Source: Tamilnaduibacter salinus (lineage in GTDB: Bacteria; Pseudomonadota; Gammaproteobacteria; Pseudomonadales; Oleiphilaceae). From it: a stretch of DNA of 64,000 nucleotides. Below the pieces are notes generated by a model. The model had not been told where the DNA came from. It saw only the letters and a list, made by a program, of their open reading frames with translations, and searched no databases. The stretch spans positions 1 to 64,000 of the forward strand of contig NZ_QEKQ01000010.1 of NCBI RefSeq assembly GCF_003096655.1, in the 5' to 3' direction. Each line of letters opens with the position of its first letter. The stretch's first letter is position 1. Below, in pieces: positions 16,331 through 24,172 of this stretch. The position numbers were made by a program, and so were the translations under genes.

Positions 16331-19192
16331 ATGAGACGCCGGTCAGTTTCCCTTGGCATCCTGATCGCTTCCGCCATCACACTGGCGATGCTTGTTCTGG
16401 CAAGCGTGCTGGTGTTCCAGGGGTATCGTGGCATGTCCTCCGGGCTCGTCTCGGCCGCCTCGCAATCGACTCGCCAGCTCTCCACCACCCTCAATGACCG
16501 CCTGAAGGCCGCCACCGGGCCCACACGCTCTGCCCTGCGCATTCTCGCCCATGACCCGCTGACCCGCGCCAGCAGCCTGCCGGAACGTCAGGCACGGCTG
16601 CCGGTCCTGGCAGAGACCCTGCGGACCAACGAGCTGGTCACTGCCGCCTACGTTGGCTACCCCAATGGCGACTTCTTCCTGCTTCGCGAGGCCTCCAGTG
16701 CGACACTGCAGGAACGGTTCAATGCACCACCGAATGCCCGATTCCTACTCCAGACGATCACACAGAATGGCGAAACGGTCGGCGAGTGGCATTTCTTCAA
16801 CGCGAATCTGGAACGACTGACGAGACAAGCCAAGCCGGACTACCGGTTCGACCCGCGAACAAGGGGCTGGTTCTCCCAGGCCACCGTCAGCGAAGACACG
16901 ATACTGGCTGGCCCCTACGTGTTCTTCACAACCCGGGACATCGGCATCACCCTGGCCCGCCAGTCCGCCACCAACCGTGCGGTCGTCGGGCTCGATGTGA
17001 CCCTGTCGGACCTCAGCCAGCAACTGACGGGACTGAAGCTCACTCCCGGGACGCAGATGGCTGTTGTTGACGGTACCCGTACGGTGATTGCCCATCCCGA
17101 GTTGCATCGGTTAATGGCGGCGAACGACAACGACGGGCTCGCACGACTGCCCGACCTCACCTCCCCGGCTCTGGCGGGCATCCCCGAGCAGACCCTTCGC
17201 ACCAGCCAGCCCCAGCCCTTCCGGGCCGACGGCCAGGACTGGTTCGGCATGATTGTCCCCCTGAGCGATCTGGGAACGGACAAGCTGAGCCTTCGTCTGG
17301 CCATCCCATCCCAGGAGCTGCTCGCCGGTGCCTGGCAGGTTGTGCGCGGCCAGGCACTGATCGCCGCTGCCATCCTGATCCTTCTGCTCCTGCTGGGCTG
17401 GTTTCTGGGGCGTCGGATTGGTCAGCCGCTCAAGCATCTGGCGGGGCAAGTGGACGAGCTGGCGCACTTCCGGTTTGACAAAGGGATCGACACGAGCTCG
17501 CGCATCCGCGAGGCCGGCGAGCTGGCTCGTGCGCTGAGCAGCATGGCCAATACCATCCGCGGCTTCCAGCGACTTGCACTGACGCTCAACCGGGAACAGC
17601 GGCTGGACGTCATGCTTCAGGGCGTTCTGGAACAGTTGATTCGGGTACTGGGGCGCCATAGTGGCGCGATTTACCTCCTTGATCGGAAGACCCATGTTCT
17701 GAACCGGGCCGCGGAATGCCAAGCCGGACATCACCCGGAGCAACTCGACCCAGTCGATACCACAACCGATGACGAGACGCTGGTGGACCGGCTTCGCTCG
17801 GAGCTTGGTGAGCAATCGGTCTTCTCCATTCTCCGGGATCGCGAGAACCATTTGCTGGGCGCTCTGGTCATCGACCTGACCCCGGACGATGAGACCCTCG
17901 ACCGGGATCTGATCACTTTTGTCTCGGAAGTGGCCGGCTCTGCCGCCGTCGCCATCGAGACCCGCCAGCTCATCCAGTCCCAGCGCGATCTTCTCGATGG
18001 TGTGATTCACCTGGTGGCGGACGCCATCGACGCCAAATCGCCCTACACCAGCGGCCACTGTGAACGGGTGCCGCAACTGGCGGAAATGATCATCGACTCC
18101 GCCAGGCATCAGACTGGCGGCGATTTCGCCGACTTCCACATGAACGACAGCGAAGCCTACGAGTTCCACATCGCTGCTTGGCTGCACGACTGTGGCAAGA
18201 TCACCAGCCCGGAATACGTCGTGGACAAGGCCACCAAGCTGGAAACCATCCACGACCGTATCCACGAAATCCGGACCCGCTTTGAAGTCCTCCACCGCGA
18301 CAGCCACATCCGCTACCTACAGGCCCGCCTCAAGGGAGAGCCCGAAGCGGCGGCGCGTGAGATCCGGGACCGGGAACAGGCTGCCCTGCAACGGGATTTC
18401 CGGGTCATCGCCGAAACCAATCTTGGCGGCGAAGCACTCGATGACGAGACCATCGCCACCATCCACCGCATCGGAGACCGCACGTGGCTGCGGCATTTCA
18501 GCGACCGCATCGGCCTGTCACAGGAAGAGGAACGGCGCCTGCCCGACACGCCCGAACCACATGGCCCGGTCGTCGAGCGTCTGCTGGACGACAAACCGCA
18601 GCACCTCGTGCCGTGGGGAGACCGCGTCCCACCGGTGCGCCCCGATGATCCCCATAACCGCTGGGGGTTCGACATGGCACTGCCGCCGTACTCCTATCAC
18701 TTCGGCGAACGCTACAATCTGACCATTCCGCGCGGCACACTGACTCCGGAAGAGCGCTTTCACATCAACGACCACATCGTCCAGACCATCCGCCTGCTGG
18801 ATAATCTGCCGTTACCCGAGCACCTCTCCCGCGTCCCACGCCTGGCGGGCACCCACCATGAACGAATGGATGGCGAAGGCTACCCGTACCGACTGCACGG
18901 CAGCGCCATGACCATTCCTGAAAAAGCCATGGCGGTGGCGGACGTCTTCGAGGCGCTGACCGCCGTCGATCGCCCCTACAAGCGTGGCAAGACGCTCTCA
19001 GAGGCGCTCAGCATCATGGCGAAGATGGTGTGGGAGGGGCATCTGGACGGGACCGTATTCCGGTTGTTCCTGGAGGGCGGGATCTACCGTCAGTATGGCG
19101 AACGCTTCCTGCATGCGGATCAGCAGGATGACGTGAACCACGACGATCTGCTCTCACGAGCCGGTTTCAGTGATCAGGCGCCAACCAGATAG
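16331..19192 (+). CDS. dCACHE-HAMP-GAF-HD-GYP sensor phosphodiesterase
   Basis: Membrane-bound sensory protein of 953 residues, predicted to degrade cyclic-di-GMP. TM1 lies at about 8-28, a periplasmic dCACHE domain at about 30-335, TM2 at about 342-362 (ALIAAAILILLLLLGWFLG), HAMP after it, GAF at about 430-560, then HD-GYP. HD is LHDCGKI at about 618-624, and the GYP signature HHERMDGEGYP lies at about 840-850. The two are separated by about 220 residues, roughly 150 more than in a compact HD-GYP; the insert carries KLETIHDRIHEIRTRFEVLHRD and LPPYSYHFGERYNLTIPRGTL. The catalytic metal ligands appear kept. The 3' end overlaps the convergent azlD-like gene by 19 bp. Confidence 0.92.
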   Translation: MRRRSVSLGILIASAITLAMLVLASVLVFQGYRGMSSGLVSAASQSTRQLSTTLNDRLKAATGPTRSALRILAHDPLTRASSLPERQARLPVLAETLRTNELVTAAYVGYPNGDFFLLREASSATLQERFNAPPNARFLLQTITQNGETVGEWHFFNANLERLTRQAKPDYRFDPRTRGWFSQATVSEDTILAGPYVFFTTRDIGITLARQSATNRAVVGLDVTLSDLSQQLTGLKLTPGTQMAVVDGTRTVIAHPELHRLMAANDNDGLARLPDLTSPALAGIPEQTLRTSQPQPFRADGQDWFGMIVPLSDLGTDKLSLRLAIPSQELLAGAWQVVRGQALIAAAILILLLLLGWFLGRRIGQPLKHLAGQVDELAHFRFDKGIDTSSRIREAGELARALSSMANTIRGFQRLALTLNREQRLDVMLQGVLEQLIRVLGRHSGAIYLLDRKTHVLNRAAECQAGHHPEQLDPVDTTTDDETLVDRLRSELGEQSVFSILRDRENHLLGALVIDLTPDDETLDRDLITFVSEVAGSAAVAIETRQLIQSQRDLLDGVIHLVADAIDAKSPYTSGHCERVPQLAEMIIDSARHQTGGDFADFHMNDSEAYEFHIAAWLHDCGKITSPEYVVDKATKLETIHDRIHEIRTRFEVLHRDSHIRYLQARLKGEPEAAAREIRDREQAALQRDFRVIAETNLGGEALDDETIATIHRIGDRTWLRHFSDRIGLSQEEERRLPDTPEPHGPVVERLLDDKPQHLVPWGDRVPPVRPDDPHNRWGFDMALPPYSYHFGERYNLTIPRGTLTPEERFHINDHIVQTIRLLDNLPLPEHLSRVPRLAGTHHERMDGEGYPYRLHGSAMTIPEKAMAVADVFEALTAVDRPYKRGKTLSEALSIMAKMVWEGHLDGTVFRLFLEGGIYRQYGERFLHADQQDDVNHDDLLSRAGFSDQAPTR

Positions 19193-19491
19193 CGGACGGA
19201 CGCGGCCGTCACCAACCCGGCGGTAATGGCGGGCATGGGGCGCCCAACCAGCAGCATCACGGCCGTCGTCGCCCCCAGCGCTGCGCGGGCACCGGCATCG
19301 CCACTGACGGCCATGGGCACCACGACTGCAATCAGAACCGAACTGGCCATGGCGTTGATGAACCGTTCCACACCGGGTCGGATGCGCACAAACGACATGG
19401 CGAACACCCCGCCCAGGCGCGTGGCCAGTGTCACCAGAGCCATCAGAATGATGATCGCGATCACGGCGAAAGGCGTGGTTTCAACCGCCAT
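19174..19491 (-). CDS. azlD: AzlD-family branched-chain amino acid exporter subunit
   Basis: Small hydrophobic protein of 105 residues with three to four helices, the usual partner of AzlC. The start at 19491 (MAVETTPFAVIAIIILMALVTLATR) overlaps the azlC end by 11 bp, so the two are translationally coupled. The block FVRIRPGVERFINAMASSVLIAVVVP is typical of AzlD. The complex exports branched-chain amino acids in characterised species. The gene shares 19 bp of 3' end with the convergent HD-GYP gene, with no terminator between. Confidence 0.88.
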   Translation of the reverse strand: MAVETTPFAVIAIIILMALVTLATRLGGVFAMSFVRIRPGVERFINAMASSVLIAVVVPMAVSGDAGARAALGATTAVMLLVGRPMPAITAGLVTAASVRYLVGA

Positions 19492-20194
19492 GGCGGCGCT
19501 CCTTCCAGCAGTAGCCAAGCACCCCGCCGGCTAGCGCACCAACAATCACATGGGTATGCGGCGGCAACCACCAGTAAGCAGCAACGGCACTCAGGCCCGC
19601 CACCGTCCAGATCAACAGCACGCGGGGAGAGCGTTTGCCGCCCAGCACCATGGAGAGCAGAAAACACCCCAGCACCATGTCGAGTCCGTACTGCTCGGGG
19701 TTGGCCACCAGCCCCCCAAACGTCACGCCAAACACCGTACCCGCCACCCAGGCCAGCCACAGCACCAGGCCGCCACCGAGGATGACTGACAGGTTCTGCC
19801 GTCCATTCTGATAATCCTGACTCGCCACCGCCCAGTTGGCATCGGTCAGCAGGAAGAGGATGCCGTAGCGACGCCCGGCCGGCAGCTCACGAAGCATCGG
19901 GTACAGGGCCGCACCCATGAGGATGTGCCGGGCGTTGATGGCGAACACCACCGCCACCAACGGCAGCAGGGAGACGTGCTGGCCCCAGAGTTCCAGTGTG
20001 GCGAACTGCGAGGCACCGGCGAACACCGTCACGCTCATCAGAATGGCCTGCCAATCGGTCAGCCCCGCCTGAACCGACGCCAGACCAAACGCAATACCGA
20101 ACACGATCACGAACAGCGCAATCGGCAGCAGGCGCAGGAACTCGCGACCCACGTCAGTCGGGTTGAGGAGTTGAGAGGCGGATGCAGGTAACAT
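19481..20194 (-). CDS. azlC: AzlC-family branched-chain amino acid exporter subunit
   Basis: Membrane protein of 237 residues. The AzlC signature FGIAFGLASVQAGLTDWQAILMSVTVFAGASQFA and the following INARHILMGAALYPML are clear. About seven helices are predicted. An in-frame TTG precedes the ATG at 20194; I take the ATG. With azlD downstream it forms the two-component exporter of branched-chain amino acids or analogues. The upstream 70 bp before the next minus-strand gene hold its probable promoter. Confidence 0.92.
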   Translation of the reverse strand: MLPASASQLLNPTDVGREFLRLLPIALFVIVFGIAFGLASVQAGLTDWQAILMSVTVFAGASQFATLELWGQHVSLLPLVAVVFAINARHILMGAALYPMLRELPAGRRYGILFLLTDANWAVASQDYQNGRQNLSVILGGGLVLWLAWVAGTVFGVTFGGLVANPEQYGLDMVLGCFLLSMVLGGKRSPRVLLIWTVAGLSAVAAYWWLPPHTHVIVGALAGGVLGYCWKERRHGG

Positions 20195-20265
20195 CAAAGC
20201 AACCTAACGAGTTCGCCCTGCGCACCCCATCCGTAAAAACCGAAGGGTCGGCTTGCGCACCAGTG

Positions 20266-20955
20266 CTATGCCGGTGTCGTCAACGGTCCCGCCGCCAGAC
20301 TCTCCATCTCGTCGTAATGGCGGACGATCACCTGCGGATCAGGCAGTTCGGACGGACTCAGCAGGCGCACTTCCGTGACCATCGCCCGGGCAACCGTCGA
20401 GGCGGGAATCCCGCGATAGCGTTTCAATGGGCCGGGAAGCAGCGCGTTGAGCGTCGGCATGACGGTTCCCATGGCCGACTCACCCGTCCGCTGCTCCTGT
20501 CGCTCCCCCAGAAGCAACCCGGGATGATAAATGGACAGGCGCGGGTAGCCGAGGTCGGCCAGCGCCTCCTCCAGTTGCCCCTTCACCCGGCTGTAAAATA
20601 CCGGCGACTGGGCCGAGGCGCCCACAGCGGACATCAGCAAAAAGGCGCGGGCGCCATTTTCAAGCCCCAGACGCGCCGCCTCCAGCGGCACGTCGTAATC
20701 CACCCGCCGGAAGGCCGCTTTCGATCCGGCACGGGCCATCGTCGTTCCCAGGCAGCAGACGATGGCATCGACGGCGAACAAATCCGCCTCCGGGGCCAGA
20801 TGGTCGAAGTCGACGGTCCGCTGGACCAGTTTTGAATGCGTCCGTAGCGGACGCCGAACCGGTGCGACCACGGTTTCGACCTCCGGTGCCTCAAGCAGAC
20901 CAGCCAATACCTGCCGGCCGGTAAGTCCTGTCGCGCCCAATACCATCGCCTTCAT
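20266..20955 (-). CDS. NAD(P)-binding oxidoreductase (HTATIP2-like atypical SDR)
   Basis: Rossmann-fold protein of 229 residues. The start at 20955 (MKAMVLGATGLTGRQVLAGLL) has CGGAGA upstream and opens directly with the GATGLTG dinucleotide loop. DAIVCCLGTTMARAGSKAAFRRVDYDVP and FLLMSAVGASAQSPVFYSRVKGQLEE, with a YxRVK segment where SDRs have YxxxK, fit the HTATIP2/NmrA-like atypical SDR group. A reductase or a redox-sensing role is possible; no substrate can be named. The next gene upstream on the same strand encodes a small zinc-finger protein 25 bp away. Confidence 0.82.
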   Translation of the reverse strand: MKAMVLGATGLTGRQVLAGLLEAPEVETVVAPVRRPLRTHSKLVQRTVDFDHLAPEADLFAVDAIVCCLGTTMARAGSKAAFRRVDYDVPLEAARLGLENGARAFLLMSAVGASAQSPVFYSRVKGQLEEALADLGYPRLSIYHPGLLLGERQEQRTGESAMGTVMPTLNALLPGPLKRYRGIPASTVARAMVTEVRLLSPSELPDPQVIVRHYDEMESLAAGPLTTPA

Positions 20956-20980
20956 CTGATTGCGTCTCCGGTTGGTCTTC

Positions 20981-21268
20981 TTATCGCAATTGACTGTCCT
21001 TGCTGCCCCGACGATTGTAGCCGCTCGCCGGGCCATCGAGACGATCCCGCTCAGCCTGACACTGCACGCATAACCGTACGCCGGGGAGCGCGATACGGCG
21101 CGCCTCGGGAATCGGCTCGTCGCAGTCTTCGCAGTGCGTCAGGCTTTCGCCTTCCGGCAGGCGGGCGCGGGCCCGCTGCAGTTCATCATCCACGGTGCTG
21201 TCGATCTGCTCCTGAACCGCACCGTCTTTCGCCCAGCCACCAGCCACGGTAACCTCCTGTGACATCAT
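20981..21268 (-). CDS. DksA/TraR C4-type zinc-finger protein (YbiI-like)
   Basis: Small protein of 95 residues. The second half carries CEDCDEPIPEARRIALPGVRLCVQCQ, a CxxC-17x-CxxC zinc site as in DksA/TraR C-terminal domains. It lacks the long coiled coil of DksA and so is of the short YbiI/TraR type, which can still bind RNA polymerase in known cases. The N-terminal half (DSTVDDELQRARARLPEG) is a short helix. It precedes the NAD(P)-binding protein gene on the same strand and is divergent from the deoxyribosyltransferase. Confidence 0.88.
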   Translation of the reverse strand: MMSQEVTVAGGWAKDGAVQEQIDSTVDDELQRARARLPEGESLTHCEDCDEPIPEARRIALPGVRLCVQCQAERDRLDGPASGYNRRGSKDSQLR

Positions 21269-21299
21269 TTTCCGAAATCAGCCACCGGAACCCAGCGTT

Positions 21300-21914
21300 A
21301 TGGCGACCGTCTACCTTGCCGGCCCGGAAGTCTTCTTCGACACGGCCACCCGTGAGTCCATTACACAGCAGAAAAAAGCGCTACTCAATCGGTTCGGACT
21401 GGAAGGCCTTGCCCCGACGGACAACGATCCTGAACTGAGCGGCACCGACGGCGAGCAGGCCGCCACGATCTATCAATCGAACCGGGCGCTGATGGGCCGG
21501 TGCGATGCCATCATTGCGAACCTGACCCCTTTCCGCGGACCCAGCGCGGATGCCGGCACCATCTTCGAAGTCGGCTATATGATCGCTCGAGGCCGGGCGG
21601 CTGCGGGATTCACGGTGTGCTCGACGCCCTACCATGATCGTGTGCGCCGCGGGGAAACGACGGATGACAACGGTGCCGCCATCGAGCCCTTCGGTCTGGG
21701 CGACAACCTCATGATCGACTGCGGGCTCATCGCACGCGGCGGCGACCTGTTCCGGGGATCCCGCCCCTACGAGCCCGGCGGTTTCCGCCCCTCTGAATCG
21801 TTCGACCGCGATGCGTTCGGACAGGCCGTAGAGTCCATCAGGGCGCAGCTGTCCCGCCAGACGCACGAACGCCTCACCGGTAGAGCAACTCCTGGTCATC
21901 CGGCTGATACTTGA
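21300..21914 (+). CDS. Nucleoside 2-deoxyribosyltransferase
   Basis: Cytoplasmic protein of 204 residues. The opening MATVYLAGPEVFF is the substrate-loop signature of this family, and the segment FRGPSADAGTIFEVGYMIARGR contains the Glu (FEVG) that serves as the catalytic nucleophile in characterised enzymes. It transfers or hydrolyses the deoxyribosyl group of nucleosides or nucleotides; housecleaning or salvage is the likely role. Its 3' end overlaps the convergent LpxL-type gene by 41 bp, a larger overlap than usual. Confidence 0.88.
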   Translation: MATVYLAGPEVFFDTATRESITQQKKALLNRFGLEGLAPTDNDPELSGTDGEQAATIYQSNRALMGRCDAIIANLTPFRGPSADAGTIFEVGYMIARGRAAAGFTVCSTPYHDRVRRGETTDDNGAAIEPFGLGDNLMIDCGLIARGGDLFRGSRPYEPGGFRPSESFDRDAFGQAVESIRAQLSRQTHERLTGRATPGHPADT

Positions 21915-22767
21915 AACGTTTGTAACCCCACTGATAGTGCACGGGGCAGGCACGGACACAATCCTCAATGGCCTGATTCAGTGCGGCGGCTGAGCGCTCC
22001 GGCGACGGGTCCCGCATGGCCTCAGGCCCGGGCTTCATGCACACGCCGTAGCGGCCATCCTCAAGACGCCATGCGTAGCACATCAACAGGCTGGCCGAGC
22101 CGTGACGCGCCAGCTCACCCGTGAGCTTTCCCGTCAAGGCGGTGTGACCGAAAAACGGTGCAAACACCCCACTACGACGGCTCGGCTGCTGGTCCGGCAG
22201 TACCGCCACGGTCTCCCCCTCATCCAGCAGGCGGAATAGCGCGTTCACGCCATCGCGGTCGGCGGGCACCAGCCCGACATCGACCCGTTTGCGGGTTTTG
22301 TAGATGAACCGATCCAGTGCCGGAATTTTCGCCGGTTTGTACATGGCGGTGGCCTGCAGGTGCCAGGCAATGAAATGGTTCAGAATTTCCCAGTTACCCA
22401 GGTGCGGCGCCAGCAGAATAATGCCCTTGCCCTGTGCCTTGGCCGCCTGAAGGTGCTCCAGACCATCCACGCGCTGGATCAGACGATCCACCCGTTTTCG
22501 GGAGCCGCACCAGATCATGCCCATCTCCGCGCAGGTTTTTCCAAAGTCAATGAGACTCTGTCGGGTCAGGGCTTCCCTGTCCGCCTCGGACCATTCCGGG
22601 AAGCAGATGGCAATGTTTTTCCGGGAAATTCGGGTTTTGCGGACGTTCAGCCGCCAGATCAGCCAGCCCAGCCCCGCGCCGATCCCGCGGGCGACAGGCA
22701 GAGGCAGAAAGGAGAACAGATGAATCAGGCCCAGGGCCAGATAGGCCATCGCATTCTTGAACCACAT
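21874..22767 (-). CDS. LpxL/LpxM-type lysophospholipid acyltransferase
   Basis: Inner-membrane acyltransferase of 297 residues, of the HtrB/LpxL family that adds secondary acyl chains to lipid A or a related acceptor. Start at 22767 (MWFKNAMAYLALGLIHLFSFLPL) is chosen because GGAAC lies about ten bases upstream and the length then matches the family; longer in-frame starts exist. The catalytic HX4E motif is HLGNWE in LLAPHLGNWEIL. ADREALTRQSLIDFGKTCAEM and VAVLPDQQPSRRSGVFAPFFG are conserved blocks. It stands outside any other lipid A gene. Which acyl chain or acceptor it uses is not readable. Confidence 0.87.
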   Translation of the reverse strand: MWFKNAMAYLALGLIHLFSFLPLPVARGIGAGLGWLIWRLNVRKTRISRKNIAICFPEWSEADREALTRQSLIDFGKTCAEMGMIWCGSRKRVDRLIQRVDGLEHLQAAKAQGKGIILLAPHLGNWEILNHFIAWHLQATAMYKPAKIPALDRFIYKTRKRVDVGLVPADRDGVNALFRLLDEGETVAVLPDQQPSRRSGVFAPFFGHTALTGKLTGELARHGSASLLMCYAWRLEDGRYGVCMKPGPEAMRDPSPERSAAALNQAIEDCVRACPVHYQWGYKRFKYQPDDQELLYR

Positions 22768-22846
22768 AAGAGACGTTCCGGACGACATGAGCAGATGACA
22801 AAACCAAACACGCCACGATACAACAAAACGCCCGGTTCGACCCGAC

Positions 22847-22873
22847 AAAAAAAACCGGGCCCCGAAGGCCCGG
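22847..22873 (-). terminator. Intrinsic terminator of the acidic lipoprotein gene
   Basis: On the minus strand CCGGGCC, a 5-nt loop and GGCCCGG are followed by eight T residues, 23 bp after the stop of the lipoprotein gene. A strong terminator. Confidence 0.93.
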
Positions 22874-22895
22874 CTCTGATCGCATCCGAGTCGGA

Positions 22896-23189
22896 TCAGT
22901 AGTGACTGTCTCCGTCGGTGGCTTCTTCCATTTCGTCGCCGGCTTCCTCGGCGGCTTCTTCCACTTCCTCAGCGGCCTCTTCGGCCGATTCCTTCATCTG
23001 GCCCATGGTGTCTTCCTGAGTGCCCGTCACGTCTTCGGCCGTCTCTTCCATGCTGTCGCCGGCATCCTCAACCATTTCCTCGGCATTATCCGCCGCCTCA
23101 TCCATATCGACGCCTTCGTTGCTGTCACTGCAACCGGCCAGGCCGAGCATGGCGACAAGCGATAATCCGGCAATCCATTCACGTGTCAT
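22896..23189 (-). CDS. Very acidic small lipoprotein
   Basis: Lipoprotein of 97 residues. Start at 23189 has GGAG upstream. Signal ends in MLGLAGC, so Cys is lipidated. The mature part of about 77 residues is almost wholly Glu, Asp, Ala and Met in a regular pattern (DEAADNAEEMVEDAGDSMEE, MKESAEEAAEEVEEAAEEA), predicted as one long amphipathic helix or coiled coil with a large negative charge. It resembles low-complexity envelope lipoproteins of halotolerant gammaproteobacteria. The function is unknown; a role in cation shielding or envelope hydration is speculative. It has its own terminator and promoter region, so it is monocistronic and possibly highly expressed. Confidence 0.8.
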   Translation of the reverse strand: MTREWIAGLSLVAMLGLAGCSDSNEGVDMDEAADNAEEMVEDAGDSMEETAEDVTGTQEDTMGQMKESAEEAAEEVEEAAEEAGDEMEEATDGDSHY

Positions 23190-23378
23190 AACGACTCCTT
23201 CGCGTTGGTCTGATGTAAAGCGGCTTTGTAGTCTACACAGCGGCCCCGTCCCTGCCATTACCGGGAGATGACCATTGCGTCACCCGGGGACGTTTCGGAT
23301 CGCTTTCTGGCCATCCGTTGCGGGGGGTTTTTACCGATCGTAAACCGAAAAGGCGGCGCACAGGTGCTACGATGAACC

Positions 23379-24146
23379 GTGATGCGACAGACTCTTTCAC
23401 CCCGATTGCGACACGGCGCTGCGCTGGTCCTGATGATCCTGGCAGTATCGGCCCCAGTCCGGAGTGCGACAGACACACTCCGGGTCGGGCTGGAGCCGTT
23501 TCCGCCACTGATTACGGAGGAGGCGTCCGGATACAGCGTGGAATGGCTGCGCGCGGTCGCCAGAGAAGCGGGCATGACGCTTCGCCTGAACATCATGCCT
23601 TACAGTCGGGCGAAGATCTCCCTGATGGCCGACCAAGTGGATCTGATCGGCCACACCCCATACGGCCTGGAGAGTGATCGTTTCTACCAATTTGCTCAGG
23701 AGCTCAGCCATCGCGTCACCACCCGGCTGGAAGCCTTCAGTCTGTCCCGGGATCACCTGGCGCTGAAAGAGGCGACCAACACCTTCGTTGGCACTCCGTT
23801 CGGAAACACGGGGTTCATCGCCGAGCTCACCGGGCTGGATCAGGACCGGTTTGTGGAGGGCACACTGGAGAATGTGGTGAACATGCTACTCGCCAGTCGG
23901 GTGGATACGGTCGTTTTTGAGCGGGTTTCGGTCATGACACGGCTTCGCAAGGAAGCGGAGCAGCCGGTCTATTACCGCCGAATCGAACAGGTGGACGCGG
24001 GATTCGCCATTAGGGCCAGTGACACCGCCTTGCACCAGCGGCTTGAAAGCGCCATCGACGCCGTCAACGCCGACGCCATCTACCGACCGTATGCCGATCT
24101 GCGCGATGTTCCCTCCGAGGGCGTGATCCGACCGGATGCAGAATAA
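23379..24146 (+). CDS. Periplasmic solute-binding protein (SBP_bac_3 type)
   Basis: Exported protein of 255 residues. A signal peptide (LRHGAALVLMILAVSAPVRS) precedes a family 3 solute-binding fold: LRVGLEPFPPLITEEASGYSVEWLRAVAREAGM is the typical opening strand and hinge. No transporter permease lies nearby, as is usual for the short orphan members of this family in gammaproteobacteria. GTG at 23379 or ATG at 23382 can start it; neither has a strong ribosome site. It converges on the pyruvate carboxylase operon with a hairpin across the stop. Confidence 0.82.
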   Translation: MMRQTLSPRLRHGAALVLMILAVSAPVRSATDTLRVGLEPFPPLITEEASGYSVEWLRAVAREAGMTLRLNIMPYSRAKISLMADQVDLIGHTPYGLESDRFYQFAQELSHRVTTRLEAFSLSRDHLALKEATNTFVGTPFGNTGFIAELTGLDQDRFVEGTLENVVNMLLASRVDTVVFERVSVMTRLRKEAEQPVYYRRIEQVDAGFAIRASDTALHQRLESAIDAVNADAIYRPYADLRDVPSEGVIRPDAE

Positions 24147-24162
24147 CCCTTCGCATCCGGTC
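24130..24162. terminator. Hairpin between convergent genes, spanning a stop codon
   Basis: Perfect 10-bp inverted repeat GACCGGATGC / GCATCCGGTC with a 13-nt loop. The left arm lies inside the last codons of the solute-binding protein gene and the stop falls in the loop. It probably ends transcription from both sides, though neither side has a long T run. Confidence 0.6.
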
Positions 24163-24172
24163 AGCGGCCGAT

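Noticed and set aside
15076-16542. 5' extension of the acyl-CoA dehydrogenase frame to 1092 residues
   Set aside because: It runs antisense through the whole GlxA-type regulator and has no acyl-CoA dehydrogenase features; GGAGG before ATG at 15075 decides the start.
17111-18307. Minus-strand frame of 398 residues
   Set aside because: Antisense to the GAF and HD parts of the HD-GYP protein; no domain recognised.
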